A DNA stretch of 64,000 nucleotides. Source: RPQJ01 sp963712815 (GTDB taxonomy: Bacteria > Pseudomonadota > Gammaproteobacteria > Steroidobacterales > Steroidobacteraceae). The notes beneath the pieces were generated by a model, which did not search any database, was not told the origin of the DNA, and worked only from the letters and a program-made list of their open reading frames with translations. Location: positions 124,001 to 188,000 of the forward strand of contig CAVQJL010000005.1 of the NCBI GenBank assembly GCA_963712815.1, written 5' to 3'. This document shows, piece after piece, positions 19,592 to 28,865 of this stretch; positions within the stretch are counted from its first letter, which is position 1, and the number at the start of each line of letters is the position of its first letter. The position numbers were made by a program, and so were the translations under genes.

Positions 19592-19786
19592 TCTTGATTC
19601 GCGCTCGTGGCTGGACGGCGTGATGCTACCGGATTCGACGACACCGCAGAGCGTCCGGCCCGGAACCAAGTCACACAAAATGCAGTGCGTCTTGGGTAAC
19701 CTAGCGGACCATCGAACCCCATGCAGCCACATTGCGATGCTTGACAATCCGCTCGACCCGTTGCCCGTGATCCGTGGTGCTCGACC
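19592..19786. other. Divergent intergenic region
   Basis: 195 bases between the divergent Asn-synthase-like and GT2 genes. It must hold promoters for both. A TTGACA at 19741-19746 is a possible -35 for the GT2 operon, but no convincing -10 hexamer lies 16-18 bases further on. No terminator or repeat was seen. Confidence 0.35.
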
Positions 19787-20941
19787 ATGCTGGAGCTGAT
19801 TTTCTGGCTCTCGGCGGCCGTGGTCGCCTATGTGTACGTCGGCTATCCGCTGCTCCTGAAGCTGGTGCACGCGGCGTTCGGGCGCGTGCCCTCGCACCCT
19901 CCCGCGGCCGAACCGCCGGTAACCCTCGTCATCTCGGCCTTCAACGAAGAAGCGTCGATCCACGAGAAGCTCGACAACACGCTCGGGCTCGACTACCCGG
20001 CCGAGCGGCTGCAGGTACTGGTGGTATCCGATGCGTCGGACGACCGGACCGACGACATCGTTCGCGAGTTCGCTGGCCGCGGCGTCCGCCTGCTGCGCAT
20101 GGCCGAGCGCGGCGGCAAGACCGTCGGGCTCAACGCCGCCATCCGCGAGGCGACCGGCGAGGTGGTCGTGTTCTCGGATGCCAATGCCATGTACCGGCGC
20201 GATGCGCTGCGACGCCTGTCCGAGCCGTTCGCCGATCGCACGGTCGGCGCGGTGGTGGGTGAATCGACTTATCACGATTCCGAGACCGCATCCGAGGCCA
20301 GCGAGTCGCTTTACTGGAAGTACGAGACCGCCATCAAGCGACTGGAGAGCGAGACCGGCTCGGTGGTCGGCGGCGACGGGGCCATCTACGCCATCCGCCG
20401 CTCGCTCTACGTGCCGATGCGGGCCGACGCGCTCTCCGACTTCGTCAATCCGTTGCAGATCGTGAAGTCGGGCCATCGCTGCCTCTACGAGCCGGCCGCG
20501 CAATCGGTGGAGAAGGCCGCCGAGGGCTTCGACCGGGAATTCCGTCGCAAGGTCCGGATCGTCAACCGCGCTTGGCGGGCCATGCTGGGCATGCCGGAGT
20601 TGCTGAATCCCTTCCGCTACGGCTTCTTCGCCGTGAAGCTGATCTCGCACAAGCTGCTGCGCTGGCTCGTGCCGGTGTTTCTCGCGATGCTCCTGCTCGC
20701 GAACCTTGCGCTGCTGGGCCAGGGGCCGCTCTTCAAGGCGGCGCTCGTGGCACAGCTCGCGTTCTACGGGCTGGCGCTGGCGGGTCACCTCCTCAGGCGG
20801 CGCCCGCACATGCCGCGGCTCCTGAGCGTGCCGTACTATTTCACGATGGTGAACATCGCGAGCGCCCGAGGCATCCTCGACGCCTTCAAGGGCGAGACTT
20901 ACACGACGTGGACCACCGCTCGCGCGCCGAGCGGACGTTGA
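19787..20941 (+). CDS. GT2 family glycosyltransferase with membrane segments
   Basis: Processive-type GT-A glycosyltransferase, 384 residues. An N-terminal membrane helix (LIFWLSAAVVAYVYVGYPLLL) is followed by the nucleotide-sugar domain: TLVISAFNEEASIHEKLDN, VVSDASDDRTDDIV, VVVFSDANAMYRRDAL and SVVGGDGAIYAIRR; the DFVNPLQIVKSGHRCLYEP block corresponds to the later acceptor/base region. Two or three C-terminal hydrophobic helices (LLRWLVPVFLAMLLLANLALL and a second near 330-350) anchor it in the inner membrane. It may add an EPS sugar or act in chain extension. First gene of the plus-strand unit carrying the acyl carrier protein and exosortase hydrolases. Confidence 0.85.
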   Translation: MLELIFWLSAAVVAYVYVGYPLLLKLVHAAFGRVPSHPPAAEPPVTLVISAFNEEASIHEKLDNTLGLDYPAERLQVLVVSDASDDRTDDIVREFAGRGVRLLRMAERGGKTVGLNAAIREATGEVVVFSDANAMYRRDALRRLSEPFADRTVGAVVGESTYHDSETASEASESLYWKYETAIKRLESETGSVVGGDGAIYAIRRSLYVPMRADALSDFVNPLQIVKSGHRCLYEPAAQSVEKAAEGFDREFRRKVRIVNRAWRAMLGMPELLNPFRYGFFAVKLISHKLLRWLVPVFLAMLLLANLALLGQGPLFKAALVAQLAFYGLALAGHLLRRRPHMPRLLSVPYYFTMVNIASARGILDAFKGETYTTWTTARAPSGR

Positions 20942-20978
20942 CGTCGATTCATCGGTATCACTTGATCCGGAGCGACTC

Positions 20979-21230
20979 ATGGAAACGATCGACGCCGTGC
21001 GAAGCGTGCTTCGCGACGCGCTGCACCTCGGCGAGCGCGCCGCACGCCTCGACCTGGACAGCCGGCTGATGGGCGGGCTGCCCGAGTTCGACTCGATGGC
21101 CGTGGTCGCCGTGGTGACGATGCTCGAGGACCAGTTCGACATCACAGTCGCGGACGACGAACTCTCGGGCGAGGTCTTCGAGACCGTTGGCTCGCTTTGC
21201 CGCTTCCTGGACGGGAAACTCGACGCGTGA
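20979..21230 (+). CDS. Acyl carrier protein, exosortase A-associated
   Basis: 83-residue carrier protein. The phosphopantetheine attachment Ser is in PEFDSMAVVAVV (the DSM motif), within an acidic four-helix arrangement ending VGSLCRFLDGKLDA. Exosortase A clusters normally carry such an ACP next to hydrolases 1 and 2, an acyl-CoA ligase and a PLP decarboxylase; here the last two are at 35.5-38.4 kb. It probably carries an acyl or aminoacyl group produced by those enzymes. Its stop overlaps the next start (GTGA). Confidence 0.85.
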   Translation: METIDAVRSVLRDALHLGERAARLDLDSRLMGGLPEFDSMAVVAVVTMLEDQFDITVADDELSGEVFETVGSLCRFLDGKLDA

Positions 21231-22075
21231 GCCGAGGCTCGCTGTCCGGCCAGTTTCTCGGCGATCCCGGGCGACGGGTGTTCGTGCTGCTGCGCGAGCC
21301 CGCGGACGCCGCGCCCGGCGGCGGGAGCGTGCTGGTGGTCCCCTCGTTCGGGGAGGAGATGAACAAGTCGCGGCGCATGATCGCGGAGACCTCGCAGCGG
21401 CTGTGCGAGGCGGGACTCGCCGTGGTGCTGCCCGACCTGTTCGGCACCGGCGACAGCGAAGGCGAGTTTCGCGACGCAACGGTGGAACGCTGGATCGAGG
21501 ATCTGTCCTCGGCGTGCCGTCTGGCCGAGGCGCGCGGACGGCCCGTCCGGGCGGTCCTTGCCGTGAGGCTCGGCAGCTCGCTCGCCGCGGCTGCCGCTCG
21601 CGCGGGCGCCGTGCCGGCCGTGACGACCAGCGTCTGGTGGCAGCCGGTGCTCGACGGAAAGCGTCACCTTGCCCAGTTCCTGCGGTTGCGGGTCGCGGCC
21701 GGCAGCATGCGGGGCGACGATCCGGAGACGGTGGAAGGCCTGCGTGGCCGCTCGGCGGCGGGCGAAACGATTGCTGTTGCGGGCTACGAATTGTCGCCGT
21801 CCCTGGTGCAAGGGCTCGAGGCGCTGGCGACCGACGGGCTGGCGCCGCAGGTCGGGACCCTCCACTGGATCGAGTTCGTCCGCGAGGCGGAGGCGGCGGC
21901 GCCGTTGCCGGCGTCCCGGTTCGTGGACCGGGCCCGAGCGGCCGGTGCCAGTGCTGCGCTCCAGACGGTCGCGGCGGAGCCGTTCTGGAATTCGTCCGAG
22001 ATCGTCCGCGTGCCCCAGGCGATCGAGCAGACCGCGGCCATCCTGTCGCGGATGCCTTTCGCGGGTTCGCAGTAG
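21227..22075 (+). CDS. Exosortase A system-associated hydrolase 2 (TIGR03101 type)
   Basis: Alpha/beta-hydrolase-like protein, 282 residues, start GTG 21227 overlapping the ACP stop. VLVVPSFGEEMNKSRRMIAE, LPDLFGTGDSEGEF, VSTSVWWQPVLDGKRHLAQF-like text (here VTTSVWWQPVLDGKRH) and the conserved WNSSEIV near the end are typical of the hydr2_PEP family. A classical GxSxG nucleophile elbow is replaced by VRLGSSLAA. It is a constant partner of hydrolase 1 in XrtA EPS loci; the substrate is unknown, plausibly a thioester on the ACP. Intact. Confidence 0.85.
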   Translation: MSRGSLSGQFLGDPGRRVFVLLREPADAAPGGGSVLVVPSFGEEMNKSRRMIAETSQRLCEAGLAVVLPDLFGTGDSEGEFRDATVERWIEDLSSACRLAEARGRPVRAVLAVRLGSSLAAAAARAGAVPAVTTSVWWQPVLDGKRHLAQFLRLRVAAGSMRGDDPETVEGLRGRSAAGETIAVAGYELSPSLVQGLEALATDGLAPQVGTLHWIEFVREAEAAAPLPASRFVDRARAAGASAALQTVAAEPFWNSSEIVRVPQAIEQTAAILSRMPFAGSQ

Positions 22076-22101
22076 CCGTCCACGGGGTCTCTCTCCAGCC
22101 G

Positions 22102-22449
22102 ATGAACCTGTTGCAAGAAAAAGCCCTGGTGTTCGACTGCGCTGCGGACCGGCTGTTCGGGATCCTGCACGTGCCGACATCGAACCCACGTCCGCTCGGT
22201 GTGCTCATCGTTGTCGGCGGACCCTAGTATCGGGCGGGCAGCCACCGGCAGTTCGTGCTGATGGCGCGCGCGCTGGCCGCGGCCGGATACCCGGTGCTGC
22301 GCTTCGACCACCGCGGAATCGGTGACAGCGACGGCGCGCCGCGCAGCTTCGAGGACCTCGACCAGGACATCCGCGCCGCGCTCGACGCCCTGCACGGCGA
22401 GCTTCCGGCGACTGCGCGGAACCGTGGTCTTCGGGCTGTGCGACGCAGC
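22102..22449 (+). pseudogene. Exosortase A system-associated hydrolase 1 (TIGR03100 type), truncated with internal stop
   Basis: The alpha/beta-hydrolase start MNLLQEKALVFDCAADRLFG...VLIVVGGP is clear from ATG 22102. An in-frame TAG at 22225-22227 stands where the family has Gln (GGPQYRxGSHRQF); the frame then continues with YRAGSHRQFVLMARALAAAG and RFDHRGIGDSDGAPRS. After GTVVFGLCDAA (about 22449, one frame over) homology stops and O-antigen-ligase-like sequence begins. Only about 116 of an expected 270 or so residues remain. The junction is either a real deletion or an assembly collapse. Confidence 0.7.
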
Positions 22450-23674
22450 CGTCACGCTGGTGGGGCGACATGCTGCCGGACATCCGCTGGTCACTGGTCG
22501 CGGCCGTGGTCACGCTGCTGGCGCTGGTACGCTTGCCGCCGATGGTCGGGCGGCCGAAGTTCCTGAGCCTGACTCCGTGCGGCTGCTGATCGCATTCACC
22601 GGATGGGTGTGGTTGCACAACGCCTGGGCGCTCGACCGCGTGATGCAGCTCGACCTGTCGATCCTGCTCACCAAGTACGTGGTGCTGTTTTACCTCATGT
22701 ACCGGCTGGTGGACTCGCCGCACATGCTCAACAACGTGCTGTTCGTGCACGTCTGGGTTGTCTTTTCCTGGGGTGGCTCACCTACGACGCCGCGGATGCC
22801 GGGCGGCTCGACGGCGTGGGCGGGCCCGGTATCGGCGAGGCCAATGCGCTCGCCATGCACGTCTCGACCGGTGTGTTCGCGCGCGGCCTACCTCATCCTG
22901 CACCCGGGGCGATGGTGGGTGCGGCATCGCCTGCTGTCGCCATGCCGTTCATGCTCAACGTGATCGTTCAGGCGGAGAGAGTCGCAGTGCGGTGCTCGCC
23001 TTCCTCGCCGGCGGACTCGTGTTCTGGTATCTGAAGCCGACTGCGTATCGCAAGATGTTCTATGCGGGTGCGGTGGTCGGCGTGGCTGCTGATCGCGTAT
23101 CTCGGGCATGCGGCGTTCTGGGAGCGCATGTCCACCATTCGCGAGGCTACGTCGGGCTACTCGGAGGACGTGGACACGAGCGCACGGTCGCGCTGGGTAC
23201 TGGCGGAGCTGCGGCTACGGTTGCGGCCGGATCACCCATTCGGCGTCGGGCATCGCGGCATCGTGCCGCTGAGCGAGATCTATCTCCTGAGGTAGTACCT
23301 CGCGGCGCAGGGCGGTCGGTCCTCGCACAACACCTACCTGACGGTGCTCTCCGAGCAGGGACGTGCCCGGCGCCTTGATCTTCGGCGCGCTGATGCTGTG
23401 GGCGTTGCGCAGCATCTGGCGCATGCGCGATCTCCGTCACCGTCCCGAGGCCACGCGGCTGCCGGGCAGGTGGCGGCCGTCGCCGCCATGCTGGCGGTGG
23501 CTGCCGTCGGCGGGCTCGGCCGTGGACTACCTCAAGGCCGAGGTGCAGATCTGGGCCATCGCGCTGCTGACGGCGTTGAGCGTCGCGCACTCCATGCTGT
23601 ACACCGTCGTTGAGCCGCGGCCGGTGGGCGACCCAGGGGTCGAGGGCCTGCGGCCCGCCCGGTGGTTCGGATGA
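22450..23674 (+). pseudogene. Exosortase A-associated O-antigen ligase/polymerase-like protein (TIGR03097 type), disrupted
   Basis: Polytopic membrane protein whose pieces lie in several frames: DIRWSLVAAVVTLLALVRLP, VRLLIAFTGWVWLHNAWALD, TKYVVLFYLMYRLVDSPHML, LGWLTYDAADAGRLDGVGGP, EANALAMHVSTGVFARG, WYLKPTAYRKMFYAG, SARSRWVLAE, DHPFGVGHRGIVPLSEIYLL and SSHNTYLTVLSEQG. These match the exosortase A-associated O-glycosylation ligase family, which polymerises or transfers the EPS. A TAG at 23293-23295 replaces an expected Gln before YLAAQGG. The N-terminal membrane segments seem missing at the junction with hydrolase 1. The stop TGA 23672-23674 overlaps the next ATG. Confidence 0.68.
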
Positions 23675-24853
23675 TGGAGAACCGCGGGGGCGGGGCGATG
23701 GGCGCCCCGCCGGGCCGTCGTGGTGGGGCTCGGTCCGCGCGGCCTCGCCGTGGCCCGCGCGCTGGCCCGGCGTGGCCTCGAGGTGCTGGCGATCGAGCCG
23801 AACGGCCGCAATCCCGGCGTGCAGACGCGCCTCGCGCAAATCCTGCAGCGGGGGCCGATCAACGGCCGGGGACTCGCTGCGACCCTGGTGCAGGTGGCGG
23901 AGGAGCGTGGTTGGTCGTCCCGTCCGGTCCTCTTCCTCACCAACGACAACATCGTGCGAGAGGTGGCCGGAAACGTGGCGGCGCTCGCGACCCGCTACCG
24001 CTGGAGCTGGCAGGACACCGGGCCCGAGATCCTTCGGCTGCTCAACAAGCAGCACCTGCCCCGAGGCTTGCCGGGGCCGCGGAAGTGCTGTTCCCGGCCA
24101 CGGCGACGCTGTCCGGACCGAAGGATGTCGAGGCGGTGATGGCGACCGTGCCGATGCCGGCCATGGTGAAGCCCGCCTGGCCGCTGGGTCGTTCAAGGCG
24201 CAGGTCGTCCGCTCGGAAGTCGAGCTCGAGCGGCTCGTGCGCGAGTATTCGCGCAGCCTGCCGTTCGTGGCGCAGCAGTGGATCGAGGGCACGGTGGAGA
24301 CCCTGCGCTTTGGCGTGGCGTATCTCGATCGCGGCCGGGTGCTGGCGAGCTTCGAGGGCCGCAAGGCCTATGCGGGGCCCGACGGCTTGGGACAAGCGAC
24401 CACCATGGAGCCGTGGCCCGACCCCGCCGTGCGCGAGGCCACGATCGAGTTCCTGCGCGACCGCGAGCTGTCGGGCCCGGTGGCGGTCGAGTTCAAGCGC
24501 GGCGCCGACGGCCGGCTGTGGATGATCGAGCCCAACGTGGGCCGCACCGAATACTGCGTGGACGTGTGCATCGGCAACGGTTTCGACCTGCCGTGGTTCG
24601 AGTATTGCCACGTCGCGGGGCTGGATCTGCCGCCGGTTGGCAACCAGAACCGGCGCATCTGGTTCGACTGTGACCGTGACCGGCTTTCATGGCTCCGCTA
24701 CTTGGCACGCCACCCGACGGACAGTAGGCCTATCGACCGCTGTTCCCGTTTGCGGGACACCGGACCCCGCGCCGCTCAGGGCGCGGCTTGTTCGGCGGTA
24801 GGCGCGCACCGCGGAGGGCAAGGAGCACGACGTCATCGTCAGCGTCGACCTAG
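23671..24853 (+). pseudogene. ATP-grasp family ligase, second copy in window; frame broken
   Basis: Starts MMENRGGGAMGAP at 23671 (ATGA overlap with the ligase stop), shifts near 23705 into VVVGLGPRGLAVARALARRG and WSWQDTGPEILRLLNKQHL, shifts near 24065 into AEVLFPATATLSGPKDVEAV, and near 24190 into FKAQVVRSEVELERLVREYS. The ATP-binding and metal region reads SGPVAVEFKRGADGRLWMIE then PNVGRTEYCVD, the usual Glu and Asn of ATP-grasp enzymes. A last shift near 24725 gives a natural tail YRPLFPFAGHRTPRRSGRGL ending at TAG 24851-24853. Probably joins an amino acid or carboxylate to an EPS sugar. Converges on a sulfotransferase, as the 14.8-kb ATP-grasp converges on a sulfotransferase operon. Confidence 0.68.
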
Positions 24854-25763
24854 GAGGTCCTTGCGGACCGTCGCTACGACCTTGCGTACCGTCTCGCCGG
24901 CCGAGAATCGTGCCATCTCGAGCATCGAGATGCTCGCCTCGGGATCGACCACCTCGTAACCGGTGCGCCAAGTTCGCGCGCCGCCACGCTCTCGAAGGCC
25001 CGCAGCTCGTCGCGCCTATATGCTGCTTCCATTTGTCATAGTTGTCGCGGCTCGGGTTCGCGGCCATGGTCGCCAGCAGCCGCGCCCGTCTCTCGGCCTC
25101 GATCGGCGCCTCTAGGAAGCGCTCGAGCGCCACGATCGCGGGCTCGGGCTCCCGGAGGATGTCTTCGTAGCGCAGCGTCAGCAGGCGCTCGGGATCGATT
25201 CGGCACGCGAACGCTCCACTGCATCGAGCATCCGCACCCAGCGCCTCGCGCTGGCGTGTGCATTGCGCTGACCCCAGCTCACCTGGAAGTTCGAGAGTGC
25301 CACATCGCGGCCGTCGCGCAGCACGAACAGGTACCGCGCCTGATGGCCGAAGACGGCCTCGAGCGTCGTCGAGTTCCATCCAGTAGTCGGGGCTCTTGAC
25401 GCCGAGTCGGACGCGGCCGCGCGCCTCCCGCAGCGCACTCAGCGCGGCGTGGACCGCGCCGGCGTAGCTGCGCTCCGAGAGGTGGGCACGCATCAGGGCG
25501 GCGTGATGTCCACGCGGTGCTGTACCGGCCACTTCGAGCGCATGATCTCGAACATCTCCGCCGCGGCGATGTCGGCGAGCAGGCGATCGAGGTTCGCGTC
25601 GACTGTCGAGGTCGCCATAGGTGCGCAGCTCGCGATAAAGGGGCACGACGAACGTGCCTTCCGGACCCATGGTGTAGTCGAACCACTCCGCCAGCAGGTT
25701 GTTGACGAAGGTCGTGCCGCCACGGGCCGGACCGAACACGAAGGCGATCGGTTCCGGAATCAC
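24839..25763 (-). pseudogene. Sulfotransferase, second copy in window; frame broken
   Basis: From GTG 25763: IPEPIAFVFGPARGGTTFVN is the PAPS 5'-phosphosulfate loop, and PEGTFVVPLYRELRTYGDL follows. Frame shifts then separate VDANLDRLLADIAAAEMFEI, HLSERSYAGAVHAALSALRE with RLGVKSPDYWMELDD, YLFVLRDGRDVALSNFQVSW (the 3'-phosphate motif with Arg-Asp and Ser) and RIDPERLLTLRYEDILREPE. A natural C-terminus, EVVDPEASISMLEMARFSAG ... DLLGRR, ends at the TGA 24839-24841. At least five shifts are needed. The start overlaps the upstream GT4 stop in a GTGA junction. Confidence 0.68.
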
Positions 25764-27033
25764 GGCGTCGCAGCTCCCTGGCGTCCGTGGCGCAGCCGCC
25801 GCTAGTGATTTCGTCGAGCAGGGCGGCCAGGCGCTCGGTCGTGCCGGCCCGGGAGAAGCGCATCACCGCCTCGCGCGTCGGCACGCAGCGCCGTGCCGGC
25901 GCTTGCGCGTATCGCGCGACGATCACGCCTTGATGGCGGCTACGTCGTCCAGCGGTGCAACGGCCTCGATGCCGAGCTCGGTCAGCAGCCGGCCGGTGTC
26001 GCCGGCGGGGTCCGTGAAGCCGACCACCGGCCGTCCGACGTAGAGGTACTCATAGAGCTTGGCCGGGATCTGGCGGTTGCAGTTGGCGGCCTGGAACAGC
26101 ATCAGTACGTCCGCGGCGCGCATCTCCGCGAGCGCGTCGCGGTAGGGCAGGCCGGGCAGCAGCCGAACCAGTTCGCCGATGCCGAGCCGCTCGAGCTGCG
26201 GCTGGTAACGATCCGCATAGCCGCCGCCGCGCAGGTCGAAGCGGACCGTTTCGGGCGTGATGCGCCCTCGGCGCGCAGCTCGGCGACGGCCTGGAAGAAG
26301 TACTCCGGATTGCGCTCGTACGGGGTAGAGGTTGCCGCTGTGCAGGAACACGCAGGGCCCGCCTGCGGACGGCGCGTGACGCGGTTCGGCAGCGGCGGGA
26401 AAAGCCGCCTCGTCGAAGCCGTTCGGAATGACTCGGACACGCTCGGAAGGGAACTCCGGGTACCGGTCCCGGTACAGCCCCGCGGTCCCTCGGTGGTCAC
26501 GGTCACCGCCGCGCATGCTCGACCACACGACGCTCCAGCGCCCAGTAGGCCTCGCGGATGCGCTCGTCGGCGGGATAGGCGTCCTGTCCCATCGGGTCGC
26601 GGAAATCCGCCACCCAGGGCAGGCCGCTGTCGCGGCTCAGGCGCCACGCGATCTCGTGCGCCGACGCGATCGGAAAGGTCGAGAAGATCACATGCGGAGA
26701 CCACTCGCGGAGCAGCCGTCGGCCCGCCTGAACACCCGAGTAGATCCACGAACTCCATCGGTCGGGCGTCGCGAGGGCGCGGGGATAGCGGCCGAACACC
26801 GAAAGGTGCCGCTGGGCATCGAAGCCGCGTGCTCGTACGACTCGGATCCCCTCGGGGATCAGCTCGTTGTTGTCGACGGACTGGCGCGGGTAGCGCCCCG
26901 GCGTCACCGTGAGTACGGTGACGTCCCAGCCGTGTCGCCCGAGATAACGCGCAAACGCGAGCGATCGATGCACGCCGGTGCTGCCCTGCAGTGGCGGGAA
27001 GTGGAAGGCGATCAGCAGGAGCCGCTTCTGCAT
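25760..27033 (-). pseudogene. GT4 family glycosyltransferase, frame broken
   Basis: N-terminal half open from ATG 27033: MQKRLLLIAFHFPPLQGSTG, PHVIFSTFPIASAHEIAWRL and WVADFRDPMGQDAYP. Shifts near 26510, 26325 and 26270 separate TEGTAGLYRDRYPEFPSERV with VIPNGFDEAAF, ERNPEYFFQAVAELRAEG, and the donor-site part MLFQAANCNRQIPAKLYEYL then YVGRPVVGFTDP. A further shift near 25925 leads to a standard GT tail (FSRAGTTERLAALLDEITSG) whose stop overlaps the sulfotransferase GTG. The FHFPPLQGSTGVHR motif is typical of GT4 enzymes of EPS clusters. Confidence 0.72.
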
Positions 27034-27068
27034 CTGGCGACCCGTGACGCTCGAGGCAGCCGGGCGCG

Positions 27069-27527
27069 CTAGCGGGCCGCGGACCGCACCGCGGCGGCCG
27101 TCTGGCATTGTTTCGCAATTTCGCGGTAGATCGCGCTCGTGGGTGGCGTGCGCTTCAGCGTGTAGTTGCAGTCGCCTTCCGCCTGTCGCAACAGGTGCTT
27201 GCGTTCCTGGCCGGAGCGCGCCAGGCCGGCGCGCTGCGAGTAGACCAGGCTGGCGCAGTAATGGTGCACGTGGGTGAACGCCTGGTTGCCGAGCCGCTTC
27301 TGCGCGGTCTGGGTGGTCGCGGCCGGCACGGTGCCGTGGTACGGAGACTTGCTTCCGACGGACGTCTGCACGTAGCGGGCCTTGCAGTAATCGGGCCACA
27401 TGGCCCACTCGCTGGGTGTGGGCTTGAAATTGTAGGCAAGGGCGGCGACGGGCAGCAGGACGCCCGACATCACCGCTGCGATCATGACGCCCCGGGCCAT
27501 TTCACCCGCCTGCGACCTGTACTTCAT
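27069..27527 (-). CDS. Small secreted protein of unknown function
   Basis: 152 residues, intact. A signal peptide (MIAAVMSGVLLPVAALAYNF) would be cleaved after ALA. The mature part has evenly spaced Cys and aromatic residues (EWAMWPDYCKARYVQT, HHYCASLVYSQRAG, EGDCNYTLKRTP, IAKQCQTAAAV) and helical propensity, suggesting a small periplasmic helical-repeat (Sel1/TPR-like) fold with four Cys. The upstream Shine-Dalgarno is strong (GGGGAGGAGG, eight bases from ATG 27527). It lies between a kelch protein and a glycosyltransferase in the EPS minus-strand operon, so a role in assembly or turnover at the envelope is likely but unproven. Confidence 0.6.
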   Translation of the reverse strand: MKYRSQAGEMARGVMIAAVMSGVLLPVAALAYNFKPTPSEWAMWPDYCKARYVQTSVGSKSPYHGTVPAATTQTAQKRLGNQAFTHVHHYCASLVYSQRAGLARSGQERKHLLRQAEGDCNYTLKRTPPTSAIYREIAKQCQTAAAVRSAAR

Positions 27528-27548
27528 CGTTTCGCCTCCTCCCCGAAT

Positions 27549-28861
27549 TCAATCGGCTTTCAATGCGGCCGGCGACTTTGGTCCCGCGCGCCCGGCCCCG
27601 CCCGGCATCCTGAACGCATAGACTGGTCCGTCAACTTGCGTAACGACGATACCGATCTCGGCGTCGTCGAAGCTGGCGATGCGAAACTTGCTGTAAACAC
27701 CGTTGCTGCTTTCGCCCTCCGGTGCCAGCACTTTCTCGGGAGACGTCAGCTCCGACCAAGTCCACGAAGCTGTTCGCCAGTCCGAACCTTGTTGCTTCAG
27801 TTCGAACACCCCCGCCCCGCGCCGATAGTAGATGAATGCTCGCCGGGTCGGCGACCATTCCCAGCCGTGGGCGGAAACGCGCTCCGGGGGTTTGCCCGCC
27901 TGAGTCAGTTGCACGTTACCGCTCGAACCTGTGCCTGGCTGGGACAAGTCCACCGCCCGCACTTCAGGCGAATTACGGAACGTCGTGTAGACGATGATGT
28001 CGTTCACTGGGTCGTATGCGGCGACGGCATCCGTCACGGCAGCGCGCTGCGGATAGTTCTCGAAGCGGCCGTAGCGGTCGCCTTCCGCCTTCGGCTTCGG
28101 GTCAAAGCTCACGAAGCTGCGGGTGCCGGCCCCACCGTTCGCCCAGAACAGATCCCGCTTCGGATCGTACGCAGACCAACCACCAGAATTGGTGTAATTC
28201 TCTGGATTGCGTGGCGACAGCCGCCAATTGCGCTTGTTCCAGTCGCGGTTTGCGTTGACGTCCGGGGCTCTGAGTCCGTCCAGCGAGAACATGGCGACGA
28301 CCGGTCTGCTCCTGCCGCCGGTGTTGTCGTGCTGGGTCTTCATCATCACGAACGAGTTGGTGCCGGGGTGGTAGTCCACCTGGTCGTAGGTGTGTGAGAC
28401 GCTCGGCGTGCCGTCGGGCCAGATGCCGTCCTCGACCGGGAAGGACGGCGAGGCGTACGGATTGGTGAGGCGCTGCCAGCGACGCGAGGCGAGGTCGAAG
28501 GCGTACACCTCGTTGCCGTAGTAGTCCGCGTGGCCGCCGCCCGCGACGATCAGCGCGCCGCTCTTGCCGTAGCCCGAGGCGAACGCGCCGCCGTTCCAGG
28601 CGCCCAGGAGTGCGCCCTGGTTGTCCCGCCACCGCGGCGCGCCGGGATAGTTCGGGTTGACCTCCGGGTCGCGGGCCGGGTCCACGTCCCGCAAGGTGTT
28701 CAGGCTGACGGCCGCCCAGGTACCCGGGGCGATGTCCTTCACCCATGCCGGTGCCGGCCGGCCGGCCGCATTGCCTGGCACGTCGCGACGAGCAGCCCCA
28801 CGATCGCGACGAGCACGGTCAGGGCGACTGTGAAAGTGTGGACAGCGTCCATGTGCATCAT
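27549..28861 (-). CDS. Kelch/galactose-oxidase-like beta-propeller protein, frameshift at signal peptide
   Basis: About 437 residues if repaired. A hydrophobic N-terminus MMHMDAVHTFTVALTVLVAI from ATG 28861 is a signal peptide or anchor. The frame slips near 28785 into GNAAGRPAPAWVKDIAPGTW, and the body is open from there. Propeller blades include ALIVAGGGHADYYGNEVYAF, SFVMMKTQHDNTGG, AYDPKRDLFWANGGAGTRSF and AYDPVNDIIVYTTFRNSPEV. GGGHADYYGNEVY is also found as GGGHENYCGNEVYRF in the propeller at 32.8-34.1 kb, so the two are related. Five bases separate it from the lyase stop. Likely periplasmic or surface polysaccharide-binding. Confidence 0.7.
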
Positions 28862-28865
28862 GCCG

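Noticed and set aside
18767..22189. Minus-strand open frame of 1140 codons
   Set aside because: Only its C-terminal part (from 19591 down) is the Asn-synthase-like protein; the rest is antisense to GT2, ACP and hydrolase 2.
22225..23295. Genome-wide amber recoding (TAG as Gln)
   Set aside because: Genes elsewhere in the window end naturally at TAG (for example 1783, 16004, 58639, 63649), and the two internal TAGs lie in the most error-prone patch.
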